This document shows positions 25,301 through 39,100 of a stretch of 64,000 nucleotides of DNA, piece by piece. The notes beneath the pieces were generated by a model. The model saw nothing but the letters and a program-made list of their open reading frames with translations, was not told the DNA's origin and ran no database searches. Numbering within the stretch: position 1 is the first letter of the stretch; each line of letters begins with the position of its first letter. Origin of the DNA: Siphlonurus alternatus (taxonomy: Eukaryota; Arthropoda; Insecta; Ephemeroptera; Siphlonuridae). The DNA lies in assembly GCA_949825025.1 (NCBI GenBank), contig OX463784.1, positions 12,161,283-12,225,282 of the forward strand, read 5' to 3'. The position numbers and the translations under genes are program-made.

Positions 25301-28300
25301 GATGTTCGGGGCAATTATTAATTATTTTAGTGTGCGTAGACCACGTTGGGATATTTATACGTATAGAAATGGAGTCATGTTCATTGATAGCTGCATGGCC
25401 ATATTATAGACAAAAGTAGCTGAGATATCGTATAATAGTGAATGGTACCTTATTCTTCGACGAGTTTGACCATTTAATAAACACTAGGAGAGACGAAAAT
25501 TCGCTTTTGCTGATCGACTAATTAATTACTTTTAAATTGCCTAGACACTTTAGTTACCTTTATACAATTTATTTATCATAGCATATAATTTGCCATACAG
25601 GGTCAATTAAGTAGTCACAAGTAAAAATGAACTGTTGTTTCAGTTGTTTCTTGATGTATTAAAATACAACTGAACGGTATTTAGCTGAGGGAGGTCTATG
25701 ATTTATGATCATCTACACTGCGTTCACATTTAATTTGGTTCTCTTGGTTCTCGTCGTGTTTGTAACGTCCTCGGTCATTGATTGATAGTTTGTAACGAAG
25801 AATCTCATTGGTCTAATACGAGCCGAATACTCCGATCATCTCCAACCATAACCTAAATAAATATGACAGGCAGTTTAGCTGGATTTTGGATAAGTGAAAA
25901 TGGCAGGTAAAATTTTCATTTGATGGGTAAATCAACAGGCGTGTAAATCCCAGAGAAATCGGAGGGCATGGGGGTTGGAGTTACTGCCTCCCCTAAAAAT
26001 TAATTATTTAAAATAGGAAGTATTAGCCATTTTTTTTATCTCATTTTTAATTCGATTATTTTTTCTGGGTTATTTAATATAATTTAAAGATCTCTTGTTT
26101 GGATTTAAATTTTTAAGACATCAACTTCATGTTGATCATGAAATTTAATCTATATATGACGTCATCCGGTAGCAGGTTGAGGGAGCAGCAGCTACTCTAT
26201 ATCATGTCTCTGCGGTGACCGTCATATCATAGCTCGGTCTGGGAGGTGGACATGATACCATGTGTGTGGGTGGGGGGAGTAGCCCGGTAGCCTGGTCGTA
26301 GCGTCATTGAGACACGCTTGTTACCTGTGCTGCTTAACTGGAGGAACAGAAACTGACACGGCAAGACGTTGTGATTATCAATATAAATTCAATTTATTTG
26401 TCGAATTCCAAGTAATGCATTTAATAATAACAAGTAAAAATAGAGCATTATGCATGGGTAAGACACGTTCAAAAATAATACACAATAACTACATATTTTA
26501 CTGCAAAAAGGCTTTAATAGAGTAAAAACAATTATTAATGAGAAACAATTTAACCAGTTTACTGATACGTTTATCCAACTTTTATACAACTTATATATAT
26601 TATTTTTTTATTCGTTATTTGGATAGAGATCGAGTTAATATAATTTTTATTCATATTTTTTAAAACATTTTAAAATTGTGTTGTGACGTCATAGGCATTT
26701 AAATATTTAACACGCAAGCATATGGAAATACGTCTATAGATAGCGTGGTTATGGTGTCAAAGTTTTTTAAAGTATACATGAGCTCAAAAATATCTGAACA
26801 AAAATTGACAACAGATGTTGAAAAAAATTGTACATTGGAACCATCTCCTGAAAAGAGACTATTTAGATTTAAGAACAGGAATATTGTTTCAGTTTAAAAT
26901 TGATATTAAATTATAAATTAATTAATTATGATATCACAAATTCATAGGTGGGAGTTTGTATTAATAATTATTTAGCCCATATAATTATTAATTAAATGTT
27001 CTATGTTAATCGAGTAAGAGACAATATATTATATTTTCATTATTATATTTACCATATATTTATATAAATATTTGACAATTTTTTATTAATAAAATTAAAA
27101 TTGTATGATTTAGTAATTTAATCTGATCTATTAAAAACATACATAAAAAAATATTAATTTTAATAACTGTAGTATTAAACTTGTTTAATAAAAAAAAAAA
27201 AGGTAAAATTTCACAAACGAATCTTTTACAATTTCCACATGAATGAATATAAAAATGATAATTTACATTTGGTTGAAATTGATATTTAGTTATATGATAT
27301 CTTGTTGTATTGCGTAACTGGCTCAACAGCAGCACGCAAATCTGTTGGTGTCACACACATAGGATAATAATATCACAGCCGCATCATCAGCTCTGTATGT
27401 GGTAGACTTGTTGGCCACATGCTTGCTACTACATAGATTGTATACATGGACAATCACCACACACTGGGATTTATAATTATTATTATTGAATATATGTTAT
27501 ACGTAAAATATATACAAGGTACACTCGTCGCCTTGGAAAATTTCCTTCTTGCAGTCTTGTTAATTACCATGCCCTATATGTTATTCTTATGGGGTATGGT
27601 GAATAAGGCCTTGTTATAAGGTCGCAAAGGGGAATTTTCCAAGGTGATGACTGTACAATATTGTGCATATTGTAAACATACAATATAACATGTTATGTAC
27701 CTTACTTAGACCAATAGCATATACCCGAATTGAAATTAATTTCAGTGATTTATTCCTTTTGACGTGTCTCCTCGTATTTTTTCTTCATCTATATTTCGAG
27801 GAAAAACGAGAGTAAAGGACGAAATTACCGCTTCTTTCCTCTTAATGAGAATGAAATATTATAATATTAACTCCATTTCTTTTTGAGCGATGAAGAAATA
27901 ATATAATGTTTCTGAGGTAAAAATACATAATATCAGGCATATTATTCTTTTTGAGCGATGAAGAAATAATATAATGTTTCTGAGGTAAAAATACATAATA
28001 TCAGGCATATTAGGCATTGAGTATAAAGTATATATTAGGATAAGTTGAAGACGAAAAGTTTCAACTGGTGTAAATTCTAGCTCACATTTACGATAAAGAC
28101 ACCCGTAATACAAAATTTTATATATAATAGTGTCGGACTAGGATAAAAAGACCTCGTACGCATTTGGATGGACACAGGGATCCGGTAATAGTCATTATAG
28201 TCAATCCAACAATCTATTCGTTCATGCTGCATGGGGCTCATCTATAGAGAAAATGGATATAGAGAGGGACCCGATCTGCATTTTCGGACCAAACTGATAT

Positions 28301-30830
28301 GGGCACACCGACCAAATTAAAGTTGTAAAATTAGTAAATTACACATATATGTGACATACAGTCAAATTCATTTAATATTCCCGCCGGAAGTAGCTTGAAG
28401 TGAGAGGTTTCTGACCTTCCTATTCATATTTACATTGTGAAATTTTGGCTACTGGTTCGTAAGAAGAGTACTAATATGTTTGTAACTTTTCAAGACTCAG
28501 ACGTGAACAAGACGACCAGAAACCTTTCACTTCCGGCTTCTTCTGGCGGAAATATTAAATAAATTTGACTGTATTTGGTCGCGTCAGTAGCCTTATATGT
28601 GCAGGCTTTCTTCAGGGGGATATTCAAATATCACCACTTAGCACGTGGGTTACAGAAATTCTTAAACAGTGATGGTATTTAAGCACCCCCTGTTTGATCC
28701 TATCCTACATTACTAAGTAGGTCTGTTCGTAATATGCACTTTCTTCATCCAACTCAATGTTCAAGCATATAATAAGATCTCTGATCCAAGTGTTGAAAAC
28801 AGAAACTGGGCAATTAAGGTTTACGAACAGTGCTATTTGAGGCCTTAATATTAAATTTATTATTATTTATATTAATTTATACTATGTTAACTATAAATTA
28901 CACTGTAAAAAAATTAACAGATTGTTTGTTCAGCCTCTTCAAAACAATTTTCTGGTTAATACGTACCTGCCTCACTGAATTGCATATATGGGCCTGTACA
29001 CTGAAGGAATGGAGTATTGACCTCAATTTTTTTTTATTGCAGAAATGGATAGAGGGTGCAAAGTTATGCTACCCTGATTTTTTTTCAGATTTTTTAGAGC
29101 CCGGGAACTATTTTTAAAAAACTATTGAAAGTTCTTTTTGTGACGTCACGAGACGCCGCTTTTTAAGAAAAATATAGGATTTGACGCCGCGTGACGTCAC
29201 AAATAGGACTTTCAATGTTTTTTTAAAAATACTTCCCGGGCTCTAAAAAATCGGAAAAAAATCAGGGTAGCATAACTTTTCACCCTCTATCCATTTCTGC
29301 AATAAAAAAATTGAGGACAATACTCCATTCTATATAAACTAGTCGTCACTAAAGTTGATATGACGTCACGAACCTTTTCCTTTGCCCTTCAATAAAATAC
29401 TAATAGGAGGGTCGCGTGACGTCAAGTCAACTTTAAGTGACGACCAGTTTAGAAAGGTGATGACGTTTGTAAGATATAAATAATTTTATAATTAGAAGAC
29501 TGGCGTACCAATTATTGAGTTGGCAGTGCGTGGTAGTGAGATGGAAAACAGCGGCGGGCAGTGATACCAAGTTGTAATCTGATCTGAAACAGCTGTATTG
29601 AAATTGGACCCCGCGACCGAGCCTTTTTCACCGAGATCGCAAACAACGTTTTTTTTTATGTGAAACTTTTCATAAAAAAAAACTTGGTCTTGTAACTGCT
29701 GGAGACAGTAGTATGTTTTAATTTATATTTCAATCGATTTAATTTTTTATGTATATTTTTCATTATTTTAATAATTTTAAGGTTTTATGCAAAAGATTTT
29801 AATGTGCATACAATATAGAGGAATTAAACTTAAATTTTAATATGCATTTTGCTTGCATACATTTATATTTATACAGACTTTTAGTATTAAAATTAATTAG
29901 ATAAAAAAAAACATTATGAAAAATCTCTTGCAATCATGAAGCATGGAAATAAATATAGTATATTTTAAAGCACGTGTTTAATATGCAGCAATTTCTAATA
30001 TTCTTCATTTTTTATCATTGCTGAATAAATGCATGCACTAAATCAATCAAATGGAGAACCTACATGAACTTTTTTATTTCATATTTGGAAAATAATTTGG
30101 ATAGAGGACCGGCCGCGAGTCAATTTTCGATTTTCTTAACCCTCTATAACACCCTCAAAATAGAAAGGAAAGACGCTGTGACGTCATAGTTCATACAACG
30201 TCTTTTCCTATGCTTGAGTATTTGCATGATTATGACGTCACAGCGTTTTGCAGCACAATTTTTAGGGTGCGAAAAATCTGAAAAAATATTGATAATCAAG
30301 GTCCAAATATACAATAAAAATAATCATGATTTCACTATGGAGAAGAAAAAGAACTATCTGAACATTTTGAACCGATATAATTATAGTTATTTTATCATTT
30401 TAAGCCCGTGGATACATGTACTGATATTAAATTAATGATTTACATTATTATTAATGTTATGTTGGTTTTTGCTGTATCAATTTTTAATATCTATAAATAT
30501 AATATTAATTTATCCTCTTGTAAATCAATATAATTGCATTTCACTGTCAGTATATAACATTATAGGGACACATTGCATAATCAAATATAAATATATAACA
30601 TACGTACATAAAAGGAACAAAACATCCATATCATTATAGTATCACATATAACAAGTTGATGTGGACATATTAATATAACACGAGTAACTTGATGCTTCTC
30701 ATTTATTTTATCTGCAAGTCCGAGTTATACATAGACTTAAGTTAGTGTAAACTCCTTCTTGAGCTTAATATTCTTATAGGAGTTTATATCAAACTGGTCA
30801 AGCGTTATGAAGAAAGTAAAGCAAGTGCGA

Positions 30831-30917
<87 letters not shown>

Positions 30918-33109
30918 GGGTTTGGCCGGTTATAAGGTAGGTTTGCGTCATTCTGGCGCATAGAAAGAAAGATATAATATACCTTGAGGAGTCAGGTTTC
31001 AAATTAAGTGCTAGGGATGTTTAGTTACTGCTGCGTTACCTTCCTTCAACTCGCGTGTAAAAAAATAAGTAATAAGAAAAAAAAAAATTTTATAAGGAAG
31101 TAACAAACTATGAACGGTTTTTTATTTCATTCTCAAATTTCCTAATTATTTATCTTTTTAATATACTTTTTTTTAATATCTTTCAAATTTTATTATTAAT
31201 TTTTTATATAAATAATATATATAATTTTGAAACAAAATCTTATATTTTTTAACACATAATATTTAATATATTTTTAATAAAATAATAAATGTAAATCATG
31301 GGTGATATTTTTAAGATTTTTGTGACTGTAATATAATTATGAAACATTTTTTACTTATATAATTAAAATTATTGAGCAAACTTTAAACGGGGTGAAATCA
31401 GTAGAACATTAGGAAACAACATGCTGTAGAACAAATAATATCCTTACAAAATAGGGAGTTTTCAAATACATAATTAATAAAAAGAAAATAAGGAATATAT
31501 TTTATGGGGTTGATGTGGGGTGTAATACATTAGAACTGGTTGAACAATCAAGAAAGCACATTTATTATTTTAAGTTTCTGCCACTATAGATGTATGAAAA
31601 ATAAAGATAACTTGATCATTATCCCTGCCTGGAACTGAAATATATATTAATAGATTCAGATTTGCAATAATAGAAATAACTGACATATATATTAATAGAT
31701 TTAGATTTGCAATAATAGAAATAACATCTACATATACTCCAACCACGCTTAGCATGAAAACAGAAAAATTTAACATGGTATCCCGTAAGTCAGCAAGAGA
31801 TAACCAAATCAGTACATTTACGATTCTCCGTATGTTTTCTTCCTGATACGCGATCACTCGTCTCAGGTTACGCCCCCTCTCCCGCTATAAGTAACACGAG
31901 ACGAGGAGCAAGCTAGTCGCGAGGCATCAAGAAGAGACTTCCCCTGGAGCCGCCAAATTTAGACGAAGCCCTCTCACGAGTTATTAAGATAACACAGAAA
32001 CTATATTATAGCTTCCTGTATACTTCTTGTTTTACTATAACACATGTGAAAGAGGTGTGTTAGGAAAAATAGTAATAAAATATTTTTAAGTTTTAATTGT
32101 AATCGATTTTATTTTTACTGTTGAGTTTTTTAAAATTTTATTATTAAAATGCATTTTTTTTTCGCTAAAATTAATATTAATAATATATAATAATACTAGT
32201 AATTATATTAATATTTTTAATGGTTTTTCTTATTTACAATATATTATATAGTTTTAATTTTATATATATAAATTCACAACTACAAAATTTGTAATGAGCC
32301 AAATAAGAAAATTCGTTCCTCGAAACCCTTTTGAAAATAATGAAATGGAAATATAAAATTAAGGGACAACTTGAACGTAATCTCGGCTATATCCTTGGGT
32401 GTCGTCGATACACTGTTTATGGAATCCTGGTGAAATTATTATTATTTTTATTTATTTTGATGCTCTTTTGCCCTCTTCCAAATTTTCAAATCCGCAACTC
32501 TTGGAGCTGCGGTTCCAGCAAATATTGAAAGCTTATATATATATACAGTAAAAACTTAATATTACGTGAAGTCAAAAGGGAGCCAGGAAATTAGGTTTAC
32601 CTTATATCAAGTATTAATTTATATTAGGTTTTTCTATACCTGCAATACTAATTATTTCTTATGGGACCGCATCTCTTTTACTCAAAATTGAGTTACCTAA
32701 CAATAAATTGCGTAATAGCGAGTTTTCACTATAATATTCGTTATACACAATCAATACTTGAAATAAATTAATGGTATTAAATATAATATGATTTTTGTTT
32801 TATTAATTAGTGCTCAAATATAAAGAAAAAGTGTAAGATTTGATCACGAATGAAATGAGTAAGGTAAGGAAAAGTTTGTGTACCAGCAGCACCGTGGATC
32901 AATCCATTAGTTTTGATGTTGCGGCTGATTTATTAGAGTGTAAAAGGAGACGAGAGCGCGGGATAGGCTTACATCCACGTCGGTACGTATCACGTTACCT
33001 TGACTCGCTGTGTAGGAGAGATGATCTAGCCAGACTTCTCAGTTTCAGACGCAAAATTAGCCCTTCTTTCTCCATCTCTGCTCTTTCTTCTTAGGGGTTT
33101 GTGATGTTC

Positions 33110-33191
<82 letters not shown>

Positions 33192-36100
33192 GTATCTCGG
33201 TGTCGGTTGCAGCACACAAAACAAAAACTTTTATAATAATGTTCTTTAACGTTACATACCTAAAAAAAAAAATATTATGCTCATGCTATACAATACGTTT
33301 AATAGTAACAAAATATCTTTCTCCTATAGATTGATAATTAATGGTAATATAAAACGGTATATTGTTGTCCAATTTATATATTATATAACAAAAACATTAT
33401 TAATATTTTATGAAGGTTTTCAAAATTATTAATTATTATTATATATAAAATATTGTTCAAATTGTTATTATATAATACATAAAGTTAATTATTTTAAAGT
33501 TATATTAAGGTAGAGATAACGCCGAACAGCTGATCGACGTAGTCCCCTTTGATTAACATGTAAACCTTAGCAAATTGACAAAAATTCTGAAATTTTTTTG
33601 AGAGGCAGATATTAGTGCCTAAAAGCCATAGAAAAAATTGCAAAAACATTTAACGAGCCGATTTTTTTAAATTAATTTTTTAGTTTGGCTCTCCATGCCA
33701 TGGGAAAGCCCTATGCTGAAAATTAAAAAAAATAATTAAAAAAAATCGGCTCGTTAAATCGTTTTGAAATTTTTTCTATGGCATTTAGGCACTAATATCT
33801 GCCTCTCAAAAAAATTTCAGAATTTTTGTCAATTTGCTAAGGTTTACATGTTAATCAAAGGGGATTACGTCGATCATATGTTCGGCTTTATCTCTACCTT
33901 AAAATACCTTCATGTTGGGGCTCTATATTATATTATTATTATATTAGTTGCTCTTCCCAAGGTTGGCTTTATACCAGGTTATGCCACCGATTTGACCAAT
34001 GTTAAAAGTCTTGCCAATCATATTCAAGTATTTCAAATTCACTAACTTCGCGGTTCAATGTATCCACCAATCAGAGAAAGACAAGTGACGATCAGGACCC
34101 ATTGTACCAATTTCGCGGTGCAATGGGTCCTAAACAAAAGCAGACAAAAAACGCACGAAATTCACGCGTGTTAAAATATATAATAAATTTATATGTATAA
34201 TTGTTAAACTTTATAATTTTATAATCTTAATTTATAAAATAAATTTAGAATGGGGGGCATTCACAAAGCACTTTAACCCCAAGTTTTATCCCTGGTACTA
34301 AACATGGTGCTAAACCAGGGGCAAACATGCTACAATTAAAGACCCGATTGAAGATTTTATTGCGTGATAACGGCTTTGTTAATCTTACTTAAAATGCGAT
34401 GCAAATTGCTAGCGACATTGAGACAAACAATTCCAGTCTCCAGCTGTCGTAAGATCGTGACAAAATTAGCTCCCTTTGTCCTCCCTGCTAGACGAGTGCA
34501 GGTGCGAACATGCAGCCAGACTGATTCTCGGAAATTAGAAACAACGTGTCTGTCAATACACTTGAACGAGTTGGATTCCCACCGGAAGCTTTCTGACATT
34601 CTCGTTTTAACAATTTAAAGCTGCTTTTTTTGCAGATGTTGTATCTTCTGAAAAATTTAACATAATGTACCAATAGAAAGGTCAAGAATAATAAACTCCA
34701 AGCTACTTGTGCATGTGATGTTATAAAATTAACTGGTTGCTCTACTTTTATGTCTCAAATACTCAAGAAGAATACTTGGAATACTTATAATATAGTGGTG
34801 TACAGTTCATATGCAGAGAAAGCTTCCATTTTACATAAAAAGTAATAAATTTCTCCAAAAATTTTAAAGCTACTTAATAATAATAATAAATATATCTATA
34901 TAGATATATTCGTAAATGTCCGGTACAGTCAAATGAGAATTGATTGAGGATTTTTTACTGAAGTGTTCCTTATATATACATATAGTTCATCTGATTTGTA
35001 ATTAATGAATGGAATGTTGCTGATTGTAAAATAGACAAATCGTTCATATATAAATATTATAAATAGCATACGTAATTGATTTTCTGGTATTTTAAATTCA
35101 TGTTGGGAATGTCATAATAGTCAAAATACTCAATGAATAAATGAAATATTATTTGTTGTTCAATTAAAATTTTAATCATTTAAAGTGCCCTAGTTGAAAA
35201 ATTACGTCTTCAACTTATCTTTTACACGTCTAAACATATTTTTACCTCTAAAACACATCTTATTTCCTCTTCGCTCATAGTGAGGATGAAATGAAGACAA
35301 TGGGGGACATTCACAAAGCACTTTAACCCCCAATTTAGCCCCGATTTTTAACCCTGGTGCTAAACATGGTGCTAAGCTATGAGCTTAACATGGTTAGCCC
35401 CTGGTTTAGTACCATGTTTAGCACCAGGGTTAAGAATTGGGGCTAAAGTGGGGGTTAAAGTGCTTTGTGAATGTCCCCCAATATTTCTAACATTTTATGT
35501 TCAAGAAGAGGAAAAAATACGTAATCTCGTCTTTTTCACCTATTTTTTCCTCTAAAATGGTGCAAAATAAGAGAAGAAAAGACGAGAGGAGAGAAGAAAA
35601 GATGAAATTTATTTCAAAACTGGTGACTTTTTGTCTAATGGCAAGAATTTATTTTCTGGAGGTCGATTGGGAGTTCACGATCTGACTTTTATATTTTGTA
35701 AGATTATATTATTACTATTTCAATATGTATTTCATAGGTTTTACATTAATTTATATATTTAAAATATAATGTATACGCGCGAATTCTGTCTATTATTTGC
35801 CAACCAGAGATCAAGATTAGTTTTACCAATTTTTTTAATGAAAGAGGGATGTAAATGTTTTTTAAAATAATTTTACTCAATTTAAAATGCTTGTTTATTA
35901 TATACAAAAATAAATTAATGCTGATTATTAAACAAATGTTTTTAATTCATTGAAAATATCATAACATGGCAAAAATTAAATTATATTTTCATTTTTTAAT
36001 TTGATTTTTAATTCTGTAAAAATATTAATTATTGAATTGATTGAATATTATTTTATACTATAAAATTCATGAGAATATTCCATCAGCATATTCATATAAA

Positions 36101-39100
36101 AAGATAAAATGTTAATTAATTTTGTATTTTTTGACTAAAAAAAAACTAATGAATGCTATATTATTTTACATACTGTATTGCATAATTTTTTAAATTAAAC
36201 TCCCTTAACATATTAAACAAAATTATAAAGAACGGTTTAGCCATACATAAAAGCTAACAACAAGCTAAAAGAACGTTATATAGGCAGAAGCAGCAAGCTA
36301 TAGGAGGCACTTGCTTAGTTTGTGGTCGCTATTTTTGCATCGGTGAAACATGATATCTTGTATATAGTTACCAACGGAGCGATGTTGAGCCAGCTAGCAG
36401 CTCCGTTCATTGGGCGTTCAGACTATACTCCTATATGTTGGTAATGTATACCACCCCCCACCTTGTTCATGCTGCTATGATATCGTTGAATAGACACATG
36501 ATTATGATACGGTGACGTCATAGTACTGCTCAGGTGAATGGATAAAATAGAAATTGCATCTATGATAGATTTATGGAAAACGGTATATTGATACTCAAAT
36601 TATTGATACAATTGGAGAATGAAAAGTCTCTTAATTTAGTTATGAAGTAATTAGTGATGTTACCGTCCTATACTCACCCCTAAAATCCTGAGAAATAATA
36701 TTGGGGGTTAATTCACTCCCCCCCCCTCCTCCTCCGCTTGAGAGCTGGACCCACCCCCTGAGTTACTTTTTTTATAGATAAATATGACAATACTAGAGAA
36801 AACGATATAAGTGTAATAAAAGCATGAATTGTGTATTGAAATTTATAAAATTTGAATTTGGTGCTCAAAAAGTTGCCGAACCTAAAGGCAAAAAGGTTTG
36901 TTTGTAGTTTATATCTCTATTCAGTCAAATTCTTTTTTTGTATTCGTCCATACATTTTACACAAATATTATTTAATAGCAGACCTGTATAAATATAGCTA
37001 TAATATATTATATATTTTGGGAAAGACGACACGTCCCAAGGGCAATAGACATAATACAAATAATTTACTGAATTTCACTGCAAACAGTCTTTTATATATA
37101 GTAATAGAAACATTTTAATCAATACATGAAATTGTGATATTTTTTATAAATATCCTATAGCTTTAATGAGTTAATGTAGTACGTACATTATATGTGTGTG
37201 ACAGTATGAAAAGTAAAAAGTATTGCTTGGGGTAGTTTTCATAAAGTTGCTGTGGAGTTCATTGTCAGTGTATAATCAGGGATGTTTAGAGACTTGGCAA
37301 TATTCATGAAATTTGTTCTTCTTGCCTCTTTCAAATTTTGTCATTTTTCATGTATTTTTATCATTATAACTCCTTGTAACAAATGAGGCATATGCTATAT
37401 GCTTGAGGTGCTATTATATATACCCTGAGTTGTACAATATATATGATAAAATGCATACAAGATATTCCACAATTTCCGATATTAACACTACAATTGTCAT
37501 TATTATTACTGCAATTTGTATGAGAAATAGCTTGATTTTTCCCGGCTGCATTCTCCTGGTGGTAATCACGTGAGCTCACACCTCGTGTGGCGTGCGGGCA
37601 GAGGTCAGGAGGGCGGAGGCGGCAATTACCTCTCCGTGGCAATAACTGTGATTATAACCCAGGTGATTAGGGGGGAGGTGCCCGGGCCGAGCGTGGGGCG
37701 GGGCTGCTCAAAGAGAGAGAAAAGTTCTTTAAAAAAGAATATGGGATATTCTAAAAAAATATCAAGTAAATTACAATTTTGTTTTCTTAATTTGTTACAA
37801 AATTTTTAAAAATTTATTATAAATATTTAATTAATTTTAAATTTATAAATTGTTTTCAAAAATTTGAATCTAAAGATTTGTTTAAATATATAATATATTT
37901 TTTTAAACAGGAAAAAATCATATATTAAAAACGTTACATTATGGTACAAACGCTTTCTGATACATGCTCGCCCAATAGTGCAATAAGTAATAATTTTTAA
38001 TGCAAGCTGTACGTGAATTGTAATATGTATGAATGCTGGCATTATATATTATGCAGTATGCAAATGGTGTGAAATGATTTTCAATATACTGTATGATGAT
38101 GAACTACATACATTTTATATTTTCGTCAAGGGAGGTTTTCCAACCAACATCGAATCCAGATGGCTCTATATAGAGAATTATGCTTGATCTGAAAATCAGA
38201 GTTACATTATATAACGTTTCCATTAACTTATGAAGAACTGTCCGATGTTCCAGGAGTACGCTGAGACAGCGATGAACGAGCTTCTCGGGTGGTACGGTTA
38301 CGAGAAGCTGGACAGTCGGGACACCCAGGGACTTCGTCTGCGACACTTCGCCTCCTTGCACGGAGCGGCTAGAGCGGCAGCCGCAGCAGCCGCCATGCCG
38401 GGTCACGCCCACTTGCCACGCCCACTTCCACCTCGTCTGCTCGACTCCACACCTCGTCGACACGTGGCGGCCGCCCTCGGTAGACGAAGGGCGAGAGAAG
38501 ATTCTGCAGACTCAAGGTCATCGGACTCTGATGATGACGTCAGAGCAGAAGAGTCCAGGACTCGAGGGCTAGCAAACAGAAGCTCCAGTCCACCGGCGTT
38601 ACCTCTTGTGCCAGGTAAGAATATTAATTGTTGTTTAACTTTATGAACAAAGATATATAATATAGGGAGTTGTAGTGGAAAGTTACGATTGATTATTAAG
38701 ATGATTGTACAGTAAAGACTATTACAATATTTGTCTCGATTTTATCAGTGTTTTAAACTTAAAATTACACAGCGTCAGCAATTTAAATTACCATGGATCA
38801 ATGCAATTGCCCAATATTCACCTCACATTTTTACCTATATAAAATCAGCCTTCAAGAAATATGTATAAAAATTGATCGATTAATATGTAAATATAATTTA
38901 TATTCTTAAATTATAATAATAAAAATAGGATACATGCAAAAGTCGACTGACAAATATTTTAAATTTCTTTTCCATTTACCTTGAAAGTTCATCTTGAAAT
39001 TCTTGATTCATTAATTAAAGACCAACAGTTTTTATGTTACATGGTGAAGGTTAATTGTCTAGGTGAAAATGTCAGAAAATTTTAGTGAAGATTGCAAGGA

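Larger units (their letters stand above)
22339..38253 (+). other. SOBP intron 1 (15.9 kb)
   Basis: AT-rich intron with no other gene recognised. It holds MITEs, SINE remnants, microsatellites and GC-richer islands listed separately. Notable unlisted content: GC-rich exon-flanking DNA to about 22500, and a TGACGTCA site at about 24870. The open frames inside are short and unlike proteins. Confidence 0.6.

Noticed and set aside
32890..32915. REST/RE1-like site (CAGCACCGTGGA)
   Set aside because: Only the left half fits the known 21-bp site and many invertebrates lack REST.
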